Assembly: GCA_028564925.1 (NCBI GenBank)
Contig: CM053027.1
Span: 244,615,649-244,679,648 of the forward strand
From: Lithobates sylvaticus
Taxonomy: Eukaryota; Chordata; Amphibia; Anura; Ranidae
Length of the DNA stretch: 64,000 bases
Direction: 5' to 3'
Under the pieces are notes generated by a model, which saw only the letters and a program-made list of their open reading frames with translations, was not told the DNA's origin and made no database searches. Shown here piece by piece: positions 45,136 through 56,329 of the stretch; the stretch's first letter is position 1; the number at the start of each line of letters is the position of its first letter. Made by a program: the position numbers and the translations under genes.

Positions 45136-47603
45136 ATATGTCTCAAGCGTATCTCGTGTGGCCAAAACATCAGCCGCTTGGGCACCACAAGCATGACCAG
45201 ACATATGTCGACCTGCCATGCAGCTCGTTGGCAAGCGCACATTAAAGACCCACACCAAAGAACAAAGCAGACCTCTCCTTGCTCCTCATCATCTGGGATC
45301 TCCAACCCCACTATATCTTCAGTCCTCTCTGAAAGCTGCTCTGAGAGGAATGAAGGTGTAGAATTAGGTGTGTCACAGCCAAGTACTTGCAGTACACCGA
45401 CGTCCAATTCTACCAGGCAAATTTCCCTGCCCCAGCTGCTGGACCGTCGAAAGAAGTTTACTCCCAGCCATCCACATGCCCAGCGGTTGAATGCTAGCTT
45501 GGCTAAATTGCTAGCACTTCAACTGCTGCCTTTTCAGTTGGTAGACTCGGCCCCCTTGCGTGAGTTTGTTCAATGTGCGGTTCCTCAGTGGCAGGTTCCC
45601 AAACGCCACTTTTTCTCACCGAAGGCGATTCCAGCTCTCTACCGGCATGTGGAAGGCAATGTCCATGCCTCGCTGGACAGGGCGGTTAGCGGTAAGGTGC
45701 ATATTACCACTGACTCATGGTCCAGCAGGCATGGACAGGGACGTTACCTGTCTTTCACGGCCCATTGGGTCACTCTATTGGCAGCTGGGAGGGATGCAGG
45801 ACAAGGTGCAGTAGTGTTAGAGGTCCAAAATGCTACTACTGGTTGTGACACACCTCTCTCCTCCACCCCCTCCTCTTCTTCTTCCTCCATGGCCTCTTCG
45901 AGTGCTCTGTCCTCGGAACCAGCGGTGCTCCGTAGGCGTACAAGGGGCTACGCGAGTACGCAGGCAAAAAGATGCCATGCCGTGCTTGCGCTGGTGTGTT
46001 TGGGGGACAGGAGCCACACTGGGGCAGAGGTTCTGGCAGCTCTGCAGGGGCAGGCCGAGAGGTGGTTGACGCCACGCCAGCTTAAGCCAGGAATGGTGGT
46101 TTCTGACAATGGCACCAACCTCCTCTCCGCCCTGCGACAGGGGCAGCTCACCCATGTGCCCTGTATGGCTCACGTCCTCAACCTGGTGGTGCAGCGGTTC
46201 TTGGGCAGGTACCCAGGCTTACAGGATGTCCTGAGGCAGGTCAGGAAAGTCTGTGTGCATTTCCGCCAATCGTATAATGCCAGTGCTCGGCTAGCTGAGC
46301 TGCAAAAGGAGTTGAACCTGCCCAAGAACCGCCTTATATGTGACATTCCCACCAGGTGGAACTCAACGTTGGCCATGCTGCAGCGACTGCACACACAACA
46401 GAGGGCCATCAATGAGTACCTGTGCGACTACGGCACCAGGACAGGGTCAGGGGAGCTTGGATTTTTTTCCCCACGCCAGTGGAGCATGATCAGGGATGCA
46501 TGCACTGTCCTGTCACCATTTGAGGAGGCCACGAGGATGGTGAGCAGTGACAGTGCATGCATCAGTGACACTGTACCTCTTGTCCACCTGTTGGAGCATA
46601 CATTGCGTGGGATAATGGGCATGGCACTTGAGGCAGAACAGAGGCAGGAAGAGGAGGACTTCCTTGCCTCTCAAGGCCCCCTTTATCCAGACAGTGTTCC
46701 TTCTCTCCCACCCATCACACAGGAAGAGGATGAGGAGGAGGAGGATTGTGTGAGCATGGAGGTGGAGCCTGGCACTCAGCATCAGCAGTCTTTTAGGGAT
46801 GATGTACAGTCCCAACAAACCAGTGGACTTGTACGTTGCTGGGAGGAGGTGGCTGGCAATCATGTCATCCTCAGTGACCCAGAAGACTCCGGACCGAATG
46901 CCTCAGCTAACCTACGTTGCATGGCCTCCCTGATCCTGCAAAGCCTGCGGAAGGATCCTCGTATTCTTCGGATCAAGGAGAGGGACCATTACTGGCTGGC
47001 CACTCTCCTTGATCCACGGTACAAGGGTAAGGTTGCGGACCTTATCTTGCCGTCGCAGAGGGAGCAGAGGATGAGACATTTCAGGGAGGCCTTGCAGAAA
47101 GGTCTGTGCAACGCGTTCCCAGAGACTGGAAGGTTACAAACTCCTGGTCCTGGACGACGAGTTGCTGAGGCTTCGGTCAGTAGCAGAAGGAGTGGTGGGG
47201 AAGGTGGACGTCTGACCGATGCGTTCAGACAATTTTTTAGTTCGCAGCCCCAAGGTATGATCGGTTCCAGCAACCATCGCCAGCGTCTGATATACATGGT
47301 GCAGGAATACCTAGGGGCAAGGTCAGACTTGGACACCTTTTCCACCGAAAATCCTCTGGCTTACTGGGTCTTGAGGATGGATCACTGGCCAGAGCTTGCA
47401 CAGTATGCAATTGAGCTACTGGCCTGTCCTGTCCTGCATCCAGCGTTCTTTCCGAACGCACATTCAGTGCTGCTGGAGCATTTGTCACCGATCACAGGGT
47501 GCGCCTGTCCACCGACTCGGTTGATCGACTGACCTTCATAAAGATGAATCAGTCTTGGATCACCACCAGCTACCAGGCACCTGAAGCGGATATAACTGAA
47601 TAA
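45136..47603 (+). pseudogene. hAT-1 transposase, main part
   Basis: It resumes the BED finger after the Gypsy (TSMTRHMSTCHAARW). Next come the first catalytic block HITTDSWSSRHGQGRYLSFT, then VVSDNGTNLLSAL, CMAHVLNLVVQRFLG and ICDIPTRWNSTLAML of the RNase H fold with the RW motif. WLATLLDPRYKGKVADL and the C-terminal hATC region follow. The frame is open from the junction to about 47430, where TGTCC is tandemly duplicated. That 5-bp insertion shifts the frame just at PASSVLSERTFSAAGAF; the shifted frame then runs clean to TAA at 47601-47603. So the gene has one stop (38757), one 5-bp frameshift and the Gypsy insertion. Confidence 0.85.
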
Positions 47604-47759
47604 TTTATAATGTCACATCCCTTCAAGACTGCCTATGCTGATGCTGAGTGACTGTCCTGTTATGTTCACTGACTATCCTCTTCCTCCTCCTCAATGATCC
47701 ATTCCTTGATAGCTTGGAAGAACATTTCTGTTTCTGGGTGCCACCACATCAGTGGCTAA

Positions 47760-48475
47760 GGCCCAATTTTTCAGCCCCTGTTTAACAGGGGCGTGTAATT
47801 AAAAATTTTTATGCAATGCTTTGCAACAGGTCTCATTGCTGTGCTCCAAGTACAGTATCTGTGAGGGGTTGCAGTGTTGTGGCACCAGCACCAGTGCCTA
47901 AGGCACAATTTTTCAGCCCCTGTTTAACAGGGGCGTGTAATTACAAATCTTGATCCAATAGTTCACAGCAGGGCCCATTCCTGCGCCCACCAAGAGTAAC
48001 TGTGAGGGCTTACAGTCTTGTGGCAACACCGTCCACCACCACCACCACCAAAGGCCCAATTTTTCTGCCCTGTTCAACAGGTGCATGCAATTACAAATCT
48101 TGATCTAATAATTCACAGCAGGGCCCATTCCTGCGCCCACCAAGAGTAACTGTGAGGGCTTACAGTCTTGTGGCAACACCGTCCACCACCAAAGGCCCAA
48201 TTTTTCTGCCCTGTTCAACAGGTGCATGCAATTACAAATCTTGATCTAATAATTCACAGCAGGGCCCATTCCTGCGCCCACCAAGAGTAACTGTGAGGGC
48301 TTACAGTCTTGTGGCAACACCGTCCACCACCACCACCAAAGGCCCAATTTTTCTGCCCTGTTCAACAGGTGCATGCAATTACAAATCTTGATCTAATAAT
48401 TAACAGCAGGGCAAATTCCTGTGCCCACCAAGAGTAACTGTGAGGGCTTACAGTGTTGTGGCTACACCAACATCT
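47760..48475. repeat. ~141-147-bp tandem array after the hAT-1 gene
   Basis: About five units, each with GGCCCAATTTTTCTGCCC (or CAGCCCC), then ATTACAAATCTTGATC, ACAGCAGGGCCCATTCCTG and CACCAAGAGTAACTGTGAG. The period varies (starts at 48060, 48201, 48348) through changes in a CCA microsatellite in each unit. Confidence 0.85.
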
Positions 48476-48489
48476 AATGGGGCAAATTT

Positions 48490-48945
48490 CTGCAGAGTAT
48501 ATACGGCAGGCCCCTACTTTCAAACATCCAACTTACAAACGACTCCTACTTGCAAACGGAAGGAGAAAACTGGAAAGTGAGAGGAAATCTACCCCTAGGA
48601 AGGGAAATTCTATCTTGTTAGATTTAATTTGGGAAAAGGGTATCTCCTCTCTACTGATGCTTTATCACCAATCCTTGTTTCAATAAAAACCCCACCTTTC
48701 CAAAAACATTTCTCATTGGGACGGAAAGTGAGGTGAAATGTTCTGAACAGGTGCACAGACAGCAAAACAAATGTTACAGGGGTGATAACCCCTCCCTATG
48801 TTCTCCAAAAAGCTTAAAAATAGATTTTTTTTGGATGGAGCTACACTTAAAAATGTACCTGTTCAGATTCTACTTAAGAACAAACCTACAGTCCCTGTCT
48901 TGTTTGCACCGCCTGTATACTGCTGTTCAGAGTATGTAGGGTTGT
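48490..48945. mobile_element. Unassigned repeat in the hAT-1 3' region
   Basis: It begins GGCAGGCCCCTACTTTCAAA and has ACATCCAACTTACAAACGAC. Near 48865 it has an inverted version (TTCTACTTAAGAACAAACCT). These words resemble those of a known class of vertebrate MITE. No gene. Confidence 0.35.
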
Positions 48946-49508
48946 AGGTATAGGGTTTTATTTTGGGTGCGGGGTTTCCCTTAATATCCATACAAGACCC
49001 AAAGGGGCTGGGGGGGGGGGGGGGTTGATGGGGTAGCCATGCCATTTTTCTCAAGGATTTTCAGCCATATTGACAGGACAAGACATGACATTAAAGCCGC
49101 GAGCGGTTTTAAATGGCTTATTTTTTTCCTTTACAAATGTCATTTTGTGCAGGGACAGTTCTAAACACGGGAAACACATGCCACTTCACAGGCATACTTT
49201 AGACACCCCCCAGGTACCACATTTAAAGGAATATTTCACTTTTTTTTTTTCACTTTATGCATCATTAAAATGACTGCTCCCAAAAAATCTTTAGTTTTTA
49301 AAACTTCTTTTTGCATTGATATATGTCCCCTGGGTCCCCAAACCTGTTTTATGACATTAACATGCATATTGGGCATTATAATTAGCACTTTTGATTTCGA
49401 ACGTTCGCGTCCATTGTAACGAATAGGGCTTCGAAAATTTGCACAAACCTTCGGTCCGTTCGAAGGTTCTGGTGCGAACCGAACTCGGGGGTGTTCGGCT
49501 CATCCCTA
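48946..49508. repeat. hAT right terminus shared with the MITE at 125-470
   Basis: In reverse complement it matches 125-470: TAGGGATGAGCCGAACACCC, the TTTGGGGACCC block and the CTGTCCCTGCACAAA block. It includes a G-run of about 14 at 49008-49023. Confidence 0.7.
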
Positions 49509-49739
49509 CTTACAAACAAAGAACACGGAGGAGAGATGGGTTTGCTTTAAGAGCATATTAAATGAGGGCATTAGCCAGTGCATCCCATTGGGAAATAAGT
49601 TTAAAAGAGTGAACAAAAGTTCTGGATGGCTTAACTCTATTGAAAAATGCATATAAAGGCAAAGGAGAAGGCCTTATAAAAATGCAAGGCTGAGGGATCG
49701 TCATCAGCATTCAGACTTTACAAAAAATTTAACAATATA
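49509..49739 (+). pseudogene. LINE-1, linker between endonuclease and reverse transcriptase
   Basis: It starts with the second CTTACAAA copy and continues AAGAACACGGAGGAGAGATG. It translates in pieces to NKEHGGEMG, KRVNKSSGWLNSIEKC and RDRHQHSDFTKN, the linker region of L2-type LINEs. It ends at the TA where the Tc1 element inserted and resumes at 51359. Confidence 0.7.
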
Positions 49740-51358
<1,619 letters not shown>

Positions 51359-51360
51359 TA

Positions 51361-52666
51361 TGTAAGGGTACAATTAGGGCAGCTAGAACACAAAAGACAC
51401 ATAGCGGAGGAGAGCAAAAAAATTCCCAACTAATTCTTTAAGTATATAAACAGTAAAAAAGGGAGGACAGACCATATTGGTCCCATAAAGAATAAGGAAG
51501 GACATCTGGTTACAAAGGATGGGGAGATGACGAAGGTATTGAATTTATTCTTATCCTCAGTCTTCATGAGGGAATCGGGGGGCTTCAGTAACCAAAACTG
51601 CAGTGTTTGTCCTCATGACACATCACAGGTAGCACCCTCATGGCTAACAGAGGACAGAATTAAAAATAAACTTGGGAAACTTAACATTAATAAATCACCA
51701 GGACTAGATGGGTTGCACCCGAGATTACTCAGTCAAGTAATTGCCAGACCATTGTTCCTAATTATTACTGACAGTCTACTGACTGGAATGGTACCAGCTG
51801 ATTGGAGAAAAGCCAATGTAGCACCAATATTTAAAAAAGGGCCAAAATACATCCCTGGGAATTACAGACCAGTTAGCCTAACATCAATAGTATGCAAGCT
51901 CTTGGAGGGGATGATATGGGACTATATACAAGATTTTAGTAATGAAAACGGTATAATTAGCAGTAATCAGCATGGATTCATGAAGAATAGTTCTCGCCAA
52001 ACCAATTTATTAGCCTTTTCTGAGGAGGTGAGCTGCCATCTAGATAAAGGAAGGTTCGTAGACGTGGTATCTGTATTTTGCAAAAGCATTTGACACAGTT
52101 TCCCATAAACGTTTACTGTACAAAGTAAGGTCCGTTGGCATGGACCATAGGTTGAGCACATGTTTTAAAAACTGGCTACAAGGGCGAGTTCAGTGGTTGG
52201 TAATAAATGGGGAATACTCAGAATGGTCAGGGGTGGGAAGTGGGGTCCCCCAGGGTTCTGTGCTGGGACCATCCAGTTTAATTTTTCATTAACAACTTGG
52301 AGGATGGGGTAAACAGTTCAATCTCTGTATTTGCAGATGACACTAAGATAAGCAGGGCAATAACTTCTTCACAGGATGAGGAAACCATGCAAGAAGATGT
52401 TAACAAATTAATGGGGTGGGCAACTATATGCCAAATTAGGCTTAATGTAGAAAAATTGAAAATAATGCATTTTGGTGGCAAAAATATGAATGCAATCTAC
52501 TCCCTAGGGGGTGAACCTCTGAGGGAATCTAAGATGGAAAAGGACCTGGGGGTCCTAGTAGATGATAGGCTCAGCAATGGCATGCAATGCCAAGCTGCTG
52601 CTAACAAAGCAGAATATTGGCTTGCATTAAAAAGGGATAAATTCCAGGGATAAAACTATAATTCTC
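51361..52666 (+). pseudogene. LINE-1 reverse transcriptase
   Basis: The frame 51527-52093 carries KLNINKSPGLDGLHPRLL, VPADWRKANVAPIFKKG and PGNYRPVSLTSIVCKLLE, then NQHGFMKNSSRQTNLLAF, L2/CR1 reverse transcriptase blocks 1-4. A frameshift near 52080 follows; 52297-52653 reads SISVFADDTKISRAI with the catalytic FADD and then NVEKLKIMHFGGKN. The usual end of the frame is cut by PLE-5 at AAAACTATAATTCTC and resumes at 62207. Confidence 0.85.
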
Positions 52667-53207
52667 GAAAAAAAGAAAAAGATTTTATATATTATTATCG
52701 ATATAGTTACCGGTATGAGTGTAGTGTGTGAGATAGTCTTCTGCATGGGTATTTGTAAGAGAGTCCCGTCGTTGTTCCTGGTGGCTACCAATTCCAACTC
52801 CTATTGGTGAATCAGGGCGCAATGGGTCATCCGAGCCGTATGTGGCTTACGAGGAGTCACACATTCTGACTGGCCTACCAGAGGAGACCCCTAAATGGGC
52901 CCCCGGGGGCACGGAGGGCAGGGGGGGGGTTGGGGTCCAAATAAGGCGGGGAGAGACCGAACAGTCGGACACCCACGGTAGCAGACTCCTGGAATGTACC
53001 AAAAATTCATTAAGGAGCACATCTATATACAGTACAGGCAAAAGGGAGGAAGAAAGAGCTCTTTATGAGAGAGAGTCCCTCAGGCAGAGTTGGGAGTAGC
53101 ACCTTTCCATGCTTCAGGAGGTGTGACCAAAATCATTGGCCTCAACCTCCTCAAGGTCACAGTTCACCTCGCATGTAGAGTGTGTCTCGTTTAGTAGGAA
53201 ATTTGAG
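52667..53207 (-). repeat. Inverted 5' arm of PLE-5
   Basis: Reverse complement of 54171-54690, nearly exact over about 520 bp, with a ~10-bp A/G-rich junction at 52667-52680. It creates a large potential foldback with the left pLTR. Confidence 0.9.
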
Positions 53208-53319
53208 ACCTCTTTGTTTGATCTCCTCAAAGCAGGTCTGTGGCCTATGTGACCAAACACTATATTGAAGGTAATTACAATCACCATCATATAGTATATG
53301 TCTTCCTTTCCCCAGTCAC

Positions 53320-54110
53320 TTTCCCAAACTTTCTTCCCCCCCCCCCTTTCCCCCCCCTCCCCCCTTCTTCGTTTTCCTCTACCCATATCTATCTAATTGT
53401 CATTTTTGATGTTGTCCCCACCCCCCCCCTCTTCCCGTGCCCAACACCACCCCCCCCCTTCCTTTCCTTTCACCCTCTCCTCCGCTTCTTCCTCCCTCAC
53501 TTGCCCCCATTTCCCCCTTCCCCTAGGTCAACACAATCCAAGCATACATGCCCCACTCCCCACACTAGCACAGTCACAATTTACTACATGCCAACCTTAC
53601 CCTTTATTTTCCTTTGCCCCTGTTTGGTCCTCGTCTTTTCCTCCCCCCCTTATCCCTTCCCCCTTTATCCCTTTCCTTTCCCTCACCATCACCCCACACA
53701 CCTGCGTCCGTCTCCCTCCCCCTGCCTTTTTGTGTCTGTTTCCCCTCTCCCATTCCCCAACTCTCCCCCCCGTTTTCTTCCCTTCCCCTTCTTCACCACG
53801 TGTCGAACTACTCTTTTTTGTTCACTGTTTTCCTTATCACATACCACATCCCCCACTTCCATACAACGGCTCACACCCCCTATTTCATGCACGGCCAGCT
53901 TATCATCCCACTTTTCCTTTCCCCCACTTTCCCTTCTACTTTCACAGTTTCTCTTTACCTATTCCGCTGTGTGTATGAAGCGCACCATACATATATGCCC
54001 TTCCCAGTCACCCTGTTTTCTTCCCTTCTCTTTCTTTCCCTTTCTTCCCTTCCACCTTCCCTCTCCTCCATCCCCCCCTTCCAAACCCCTTCATCTGTCT
54101 CTTTATTATC
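53320..54110 (+). repeat. ~800-bp pyrimidine-rich tract in PLE-5
   Basis: The plus strand is overwhelmingly C and T, with poly-C runs of 7-10. The same block recurs in the right pLTR at about 60000-60790. The long Pro/Ser/Phe-rich open frames here are by-products of composition. Confidence 0.85.
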
Positions 54111-54776
54111 AGACATATTCTTATTTCATTACCCATTTCCTCTCTCATTACAATCTAAATATCTATAAATATCCAATTTCCTACTAAACGAGACACACTC
54201 TACATGCGAGGTGAACTGTGACCTTGAGGAGGTTGAGGCCAATGATTTTGGTCACACCTCCTGAAGCATGGAAAGGTGCTACTCCCAACTCTGCCTGAGG
54301 GACTCTCTCTCATAAAGAGCTCTTTCTTCCTCCCTTTTGCCTGTACTGTATATAGATGTGCTCCTTAATGAATTTTTGGTACATTCCAGGAGTCTGCTAC
54401 CGTGGGTGTCCGACTGTTCGGTCTCTCCCCGCCTTATTTGGACCCCAACCCCCCCCCCCTGCCCTCCGTGCCCCCGGGGGCCCATTTAGGGGTCTCCTCT
54501 GGTAGGCCAGTCAGAATGTGTGACTCCTCGTAAGCCACATACGGCTCGGATGACCCATTGCGCCCTGATTCACCAATAGGAGTTGGAATTGGTAGCCACC
54601 AGGAACAACGACGGGACTCTCTTACAAATACCCATGCAGAAGACTATCTCACACACTACACTCATACCGGTAACTATATCGATAATAATATATAAAAAAT
54701 GTATATGGACATGAGTATAAATATACAGAAACACATAACTGAAAAGTTGTTGTTACAATGTCTTTTTACTTCCAGC

Positions 54777-54840
54777 TGACAAAAATGCTCTGAGGAAGAC
54801 CGATACAGACAACAGGTCGAAACGTGTCAGTTTTTTGTCA
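54777..54840 (+). ncRNA. Hammerhead ribozyme in the PLE-5 left pLTR
   Basis: CTGAGGA (54790-54796), one extra A, stem II GACC/GGTC (54798-54801, 54815-54818) with a 13-nt loop, GAAAC (54819-54823), stem III AC/GT with a GT loop, and GTC ending at 54828 as the cleavage triplet. Stem I has CT/AG next to the core, a small internal loop, then the 9-bp helix TGACAAAAA/TTTTTGTCA (54777-54785, 54832-54840). It fits a type I hammerhead with a loop in stem I. Confidence 0.75.
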
Positions 54841-55336
54841 CACCCTACAATCACTGCCTCTGACCATATCAGTAGTGGTATTAGGGGATATTCGTTGGTT
54901 TTATTCTGTGTACTGTGTTTGTATTTTTTATTCTGTATGGGCTTGTGTTTTTACACTCCTTTTTATGTGTCATCATATTTTTTTAAATTTTGAATAAACA
55001 TTGCAAATTGATTTGGATGGATTTTGGTCTATCATTCCATATAGCCGCCTGACTATTGCTACCAGACGGCTATTGCTGCCTAAAAACCCCACCACCAAGG
55101 GAGAATCTTTTTCTTTTTTTCTATCCAACCTGGGGTGAGCAGCCATCTGCAGCTCTTGATTGTGTCAAACCCCTTCTTTTCCATATACAACCGGGTGGTT
55201 AAACACCCCTTCTCCCGTTTTTGACACTCTCGAGCTAAAAACACAAGCCCAATTATATGTTTTTGACTGTATGAATTGATGTACTCTTGGTTTGTTCGAA
55301 ACAATTGTGACACCCACATTAATTGAAGTGTTCAAT

Positions 55337-56329
55337 ATGAGTAATTTCCAGGGTAATGAATGGATCAACCTCATGACAAGCTATGAAAGCGACTTTGAGA
55401 AAAAAGATCAAATCGAAACCCAAATCTCTTCCCTAATGGATAAACTTAACAAAACCCTAGAGAAGAAATCTGCCCTTTTCTGGCATGTAAAGTCCTTCAA
55501 CCGTTATAGTAAGGAGAAAATAAACCCATTGGGTTTGCGTGTACAAATTTTTCCAAATTCAGATTTAATCAGTAGTGAATGTAAGAAAGAATGGGAAGAC
55601 AATCTAAATCACTGTTCACAACAAATGATGACCATATTAACAAATGAATATAATAGACAGATTTCCTTATTAGACATTGAAATTAACACATTAGAAAACT
55701 TACTTAAGCCTTTCGCACAGCATACCCTATATGTGGAATCTCTGGCCAAACTCCGTGAGGACCTGAGTACCTACAATAGGGGTATCCTGCATAAAAAGGA
55801 AACCAAATTCTGGAGGAACAAAATGTCCTTTTCTGAGGGACGGGCTTATAAGTGGAATACCAACCCCCAAAATAAAAGATACTCAGTCCCTAAGCCACAG
55901 ATGCAAAACAATTCCAACACGATAAAGACTAAAAACATCTCCAATCTGGGTCCAAATACTAACATCCCCCTAAAGGGGAGGGGCAAATATAAAAGGAATA
56001 GGAATAATAAAGGGTCCCCAGAACAGGAAAAGAAAAAACGAACCATTGATATAGAAACAAAAAGAAGTCAGGACGCCATAAATCTAGATAATATACATAC
56101 GGTAAGCACTAAGGACGAGTCCTCAAGCATAGATGCAGATAACTCTGATTCTGCATCTTCCAACAGCTCTAGCAACACTAAACAAATAACCCCTACCTTG
56201 GAACGTTTGAAGCAGGCTTCCGGAGCTACTTTAAACCTGACACGGGGACTACTCTCTCCCCAGTCAAACAAGGGAGTGGGAAACCTAGACGCGTACATCA
56301 TCCGGACACAATCAAGTCCCTTAGCGTAA
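55337..56329 (+). CDS. PLE-5 ORF1-like N-terminal protein
   Basis: The ATG at 55337 (MSNFQGNEWINLMTSY) is the first in the unique body; the frame is open about 45 bases further upstream from an earlier ATG at 55292. About 330 residues. The first ~160 residues are predicted to be helical and coiled-coil-like (KKDQIETQISSLMDKLNKTL; LLDIEINTLENLLKP). The middle is basic and Asn/Lys-rich (KGRGKYKRNRNNKGS). The end is acidic and Ser-rich (DADNSDSASSNSSSN). No enzyme motif is seen. It overlaps ORF2 by about 150 bases in another frame. It may be the N-terminal extension of the PLE polyprotein separated by one indel, or a true separate ORF. A nucleic-acid-binding role is only an inference from the basic middle. 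Confidence 0.7.
   Translation: MSNFQGNEWINLMTSYESDFEKKDQIETQISSLMDKLNKTLEKKSALFWHVKSFNRYSKEKINPLGLRVQIFPNSDLISSECKKEWEDNLNHCSQQMMTILTNEYNRQISLLDIEINTLENLLKPFAQHTLYVESLAKLREDLSTYNRGILHKKETKFWRNKMSFSEGRAYKWNTNPQNKRYSVPKPQMQNNSNTIKTKNISNLGPNTNIPLKGRGKYKRNRNNKGSPEQEKKKRTIDIETKRSQDAINLDNIHTVSTKDESSSIDADNSDSASSNSSSNTKQITPTLERLKQASGATLNLTRGLLSPQSNKGVGNLDAYIIRTQSSPLA

Larger units (their letters stand above)
36786..49508 (+). mobile_element. BED-finger hAT transposon hAT-1 (contains a Gypsy element)
   Basis: An 8-bp duplication CTTACAAA flanks it (36778-36785, 49509-49516). The ends are CAGGGATGGGC and the inverse of GGCTCATCCCTA. Without the Gypsy element (38930-45135) it is about 6.5 kb. The left 320 bp holds hairpins, then a TATA box, a tandem array, the transposase gene in two parts around the Gypsy, a 3' tandem array (47760-48470), a further repeat (48490-48940) and the right end, which matches the hAT-like MITE at 125-470. 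It is inserted in LINE-1. Confidence 0.8.
53208..55165 (+). repeat. Left pLTR of PLE-5
   Basis: It matches 59850-61825 almost base for base, apart from a ~30-bp extra segment in the right copy near 59887-59920. It includes the pyrimidine-rich block (53320-54110), a hammerhead (54777-54840), an AATAAA near 55003 and a run into the body with GATTGTGTCAAACCCCTTC. Confidence 0.9.

Noticed and set aside
53240-54187. Long Pro/Ser/Phe-rich open frames (up to 315 codons), repeated at 60119-60868
   Set aside because: They come from the pyrimidine-only composition of the PLE-5 pLTR, are open in several frames at once and match no family.
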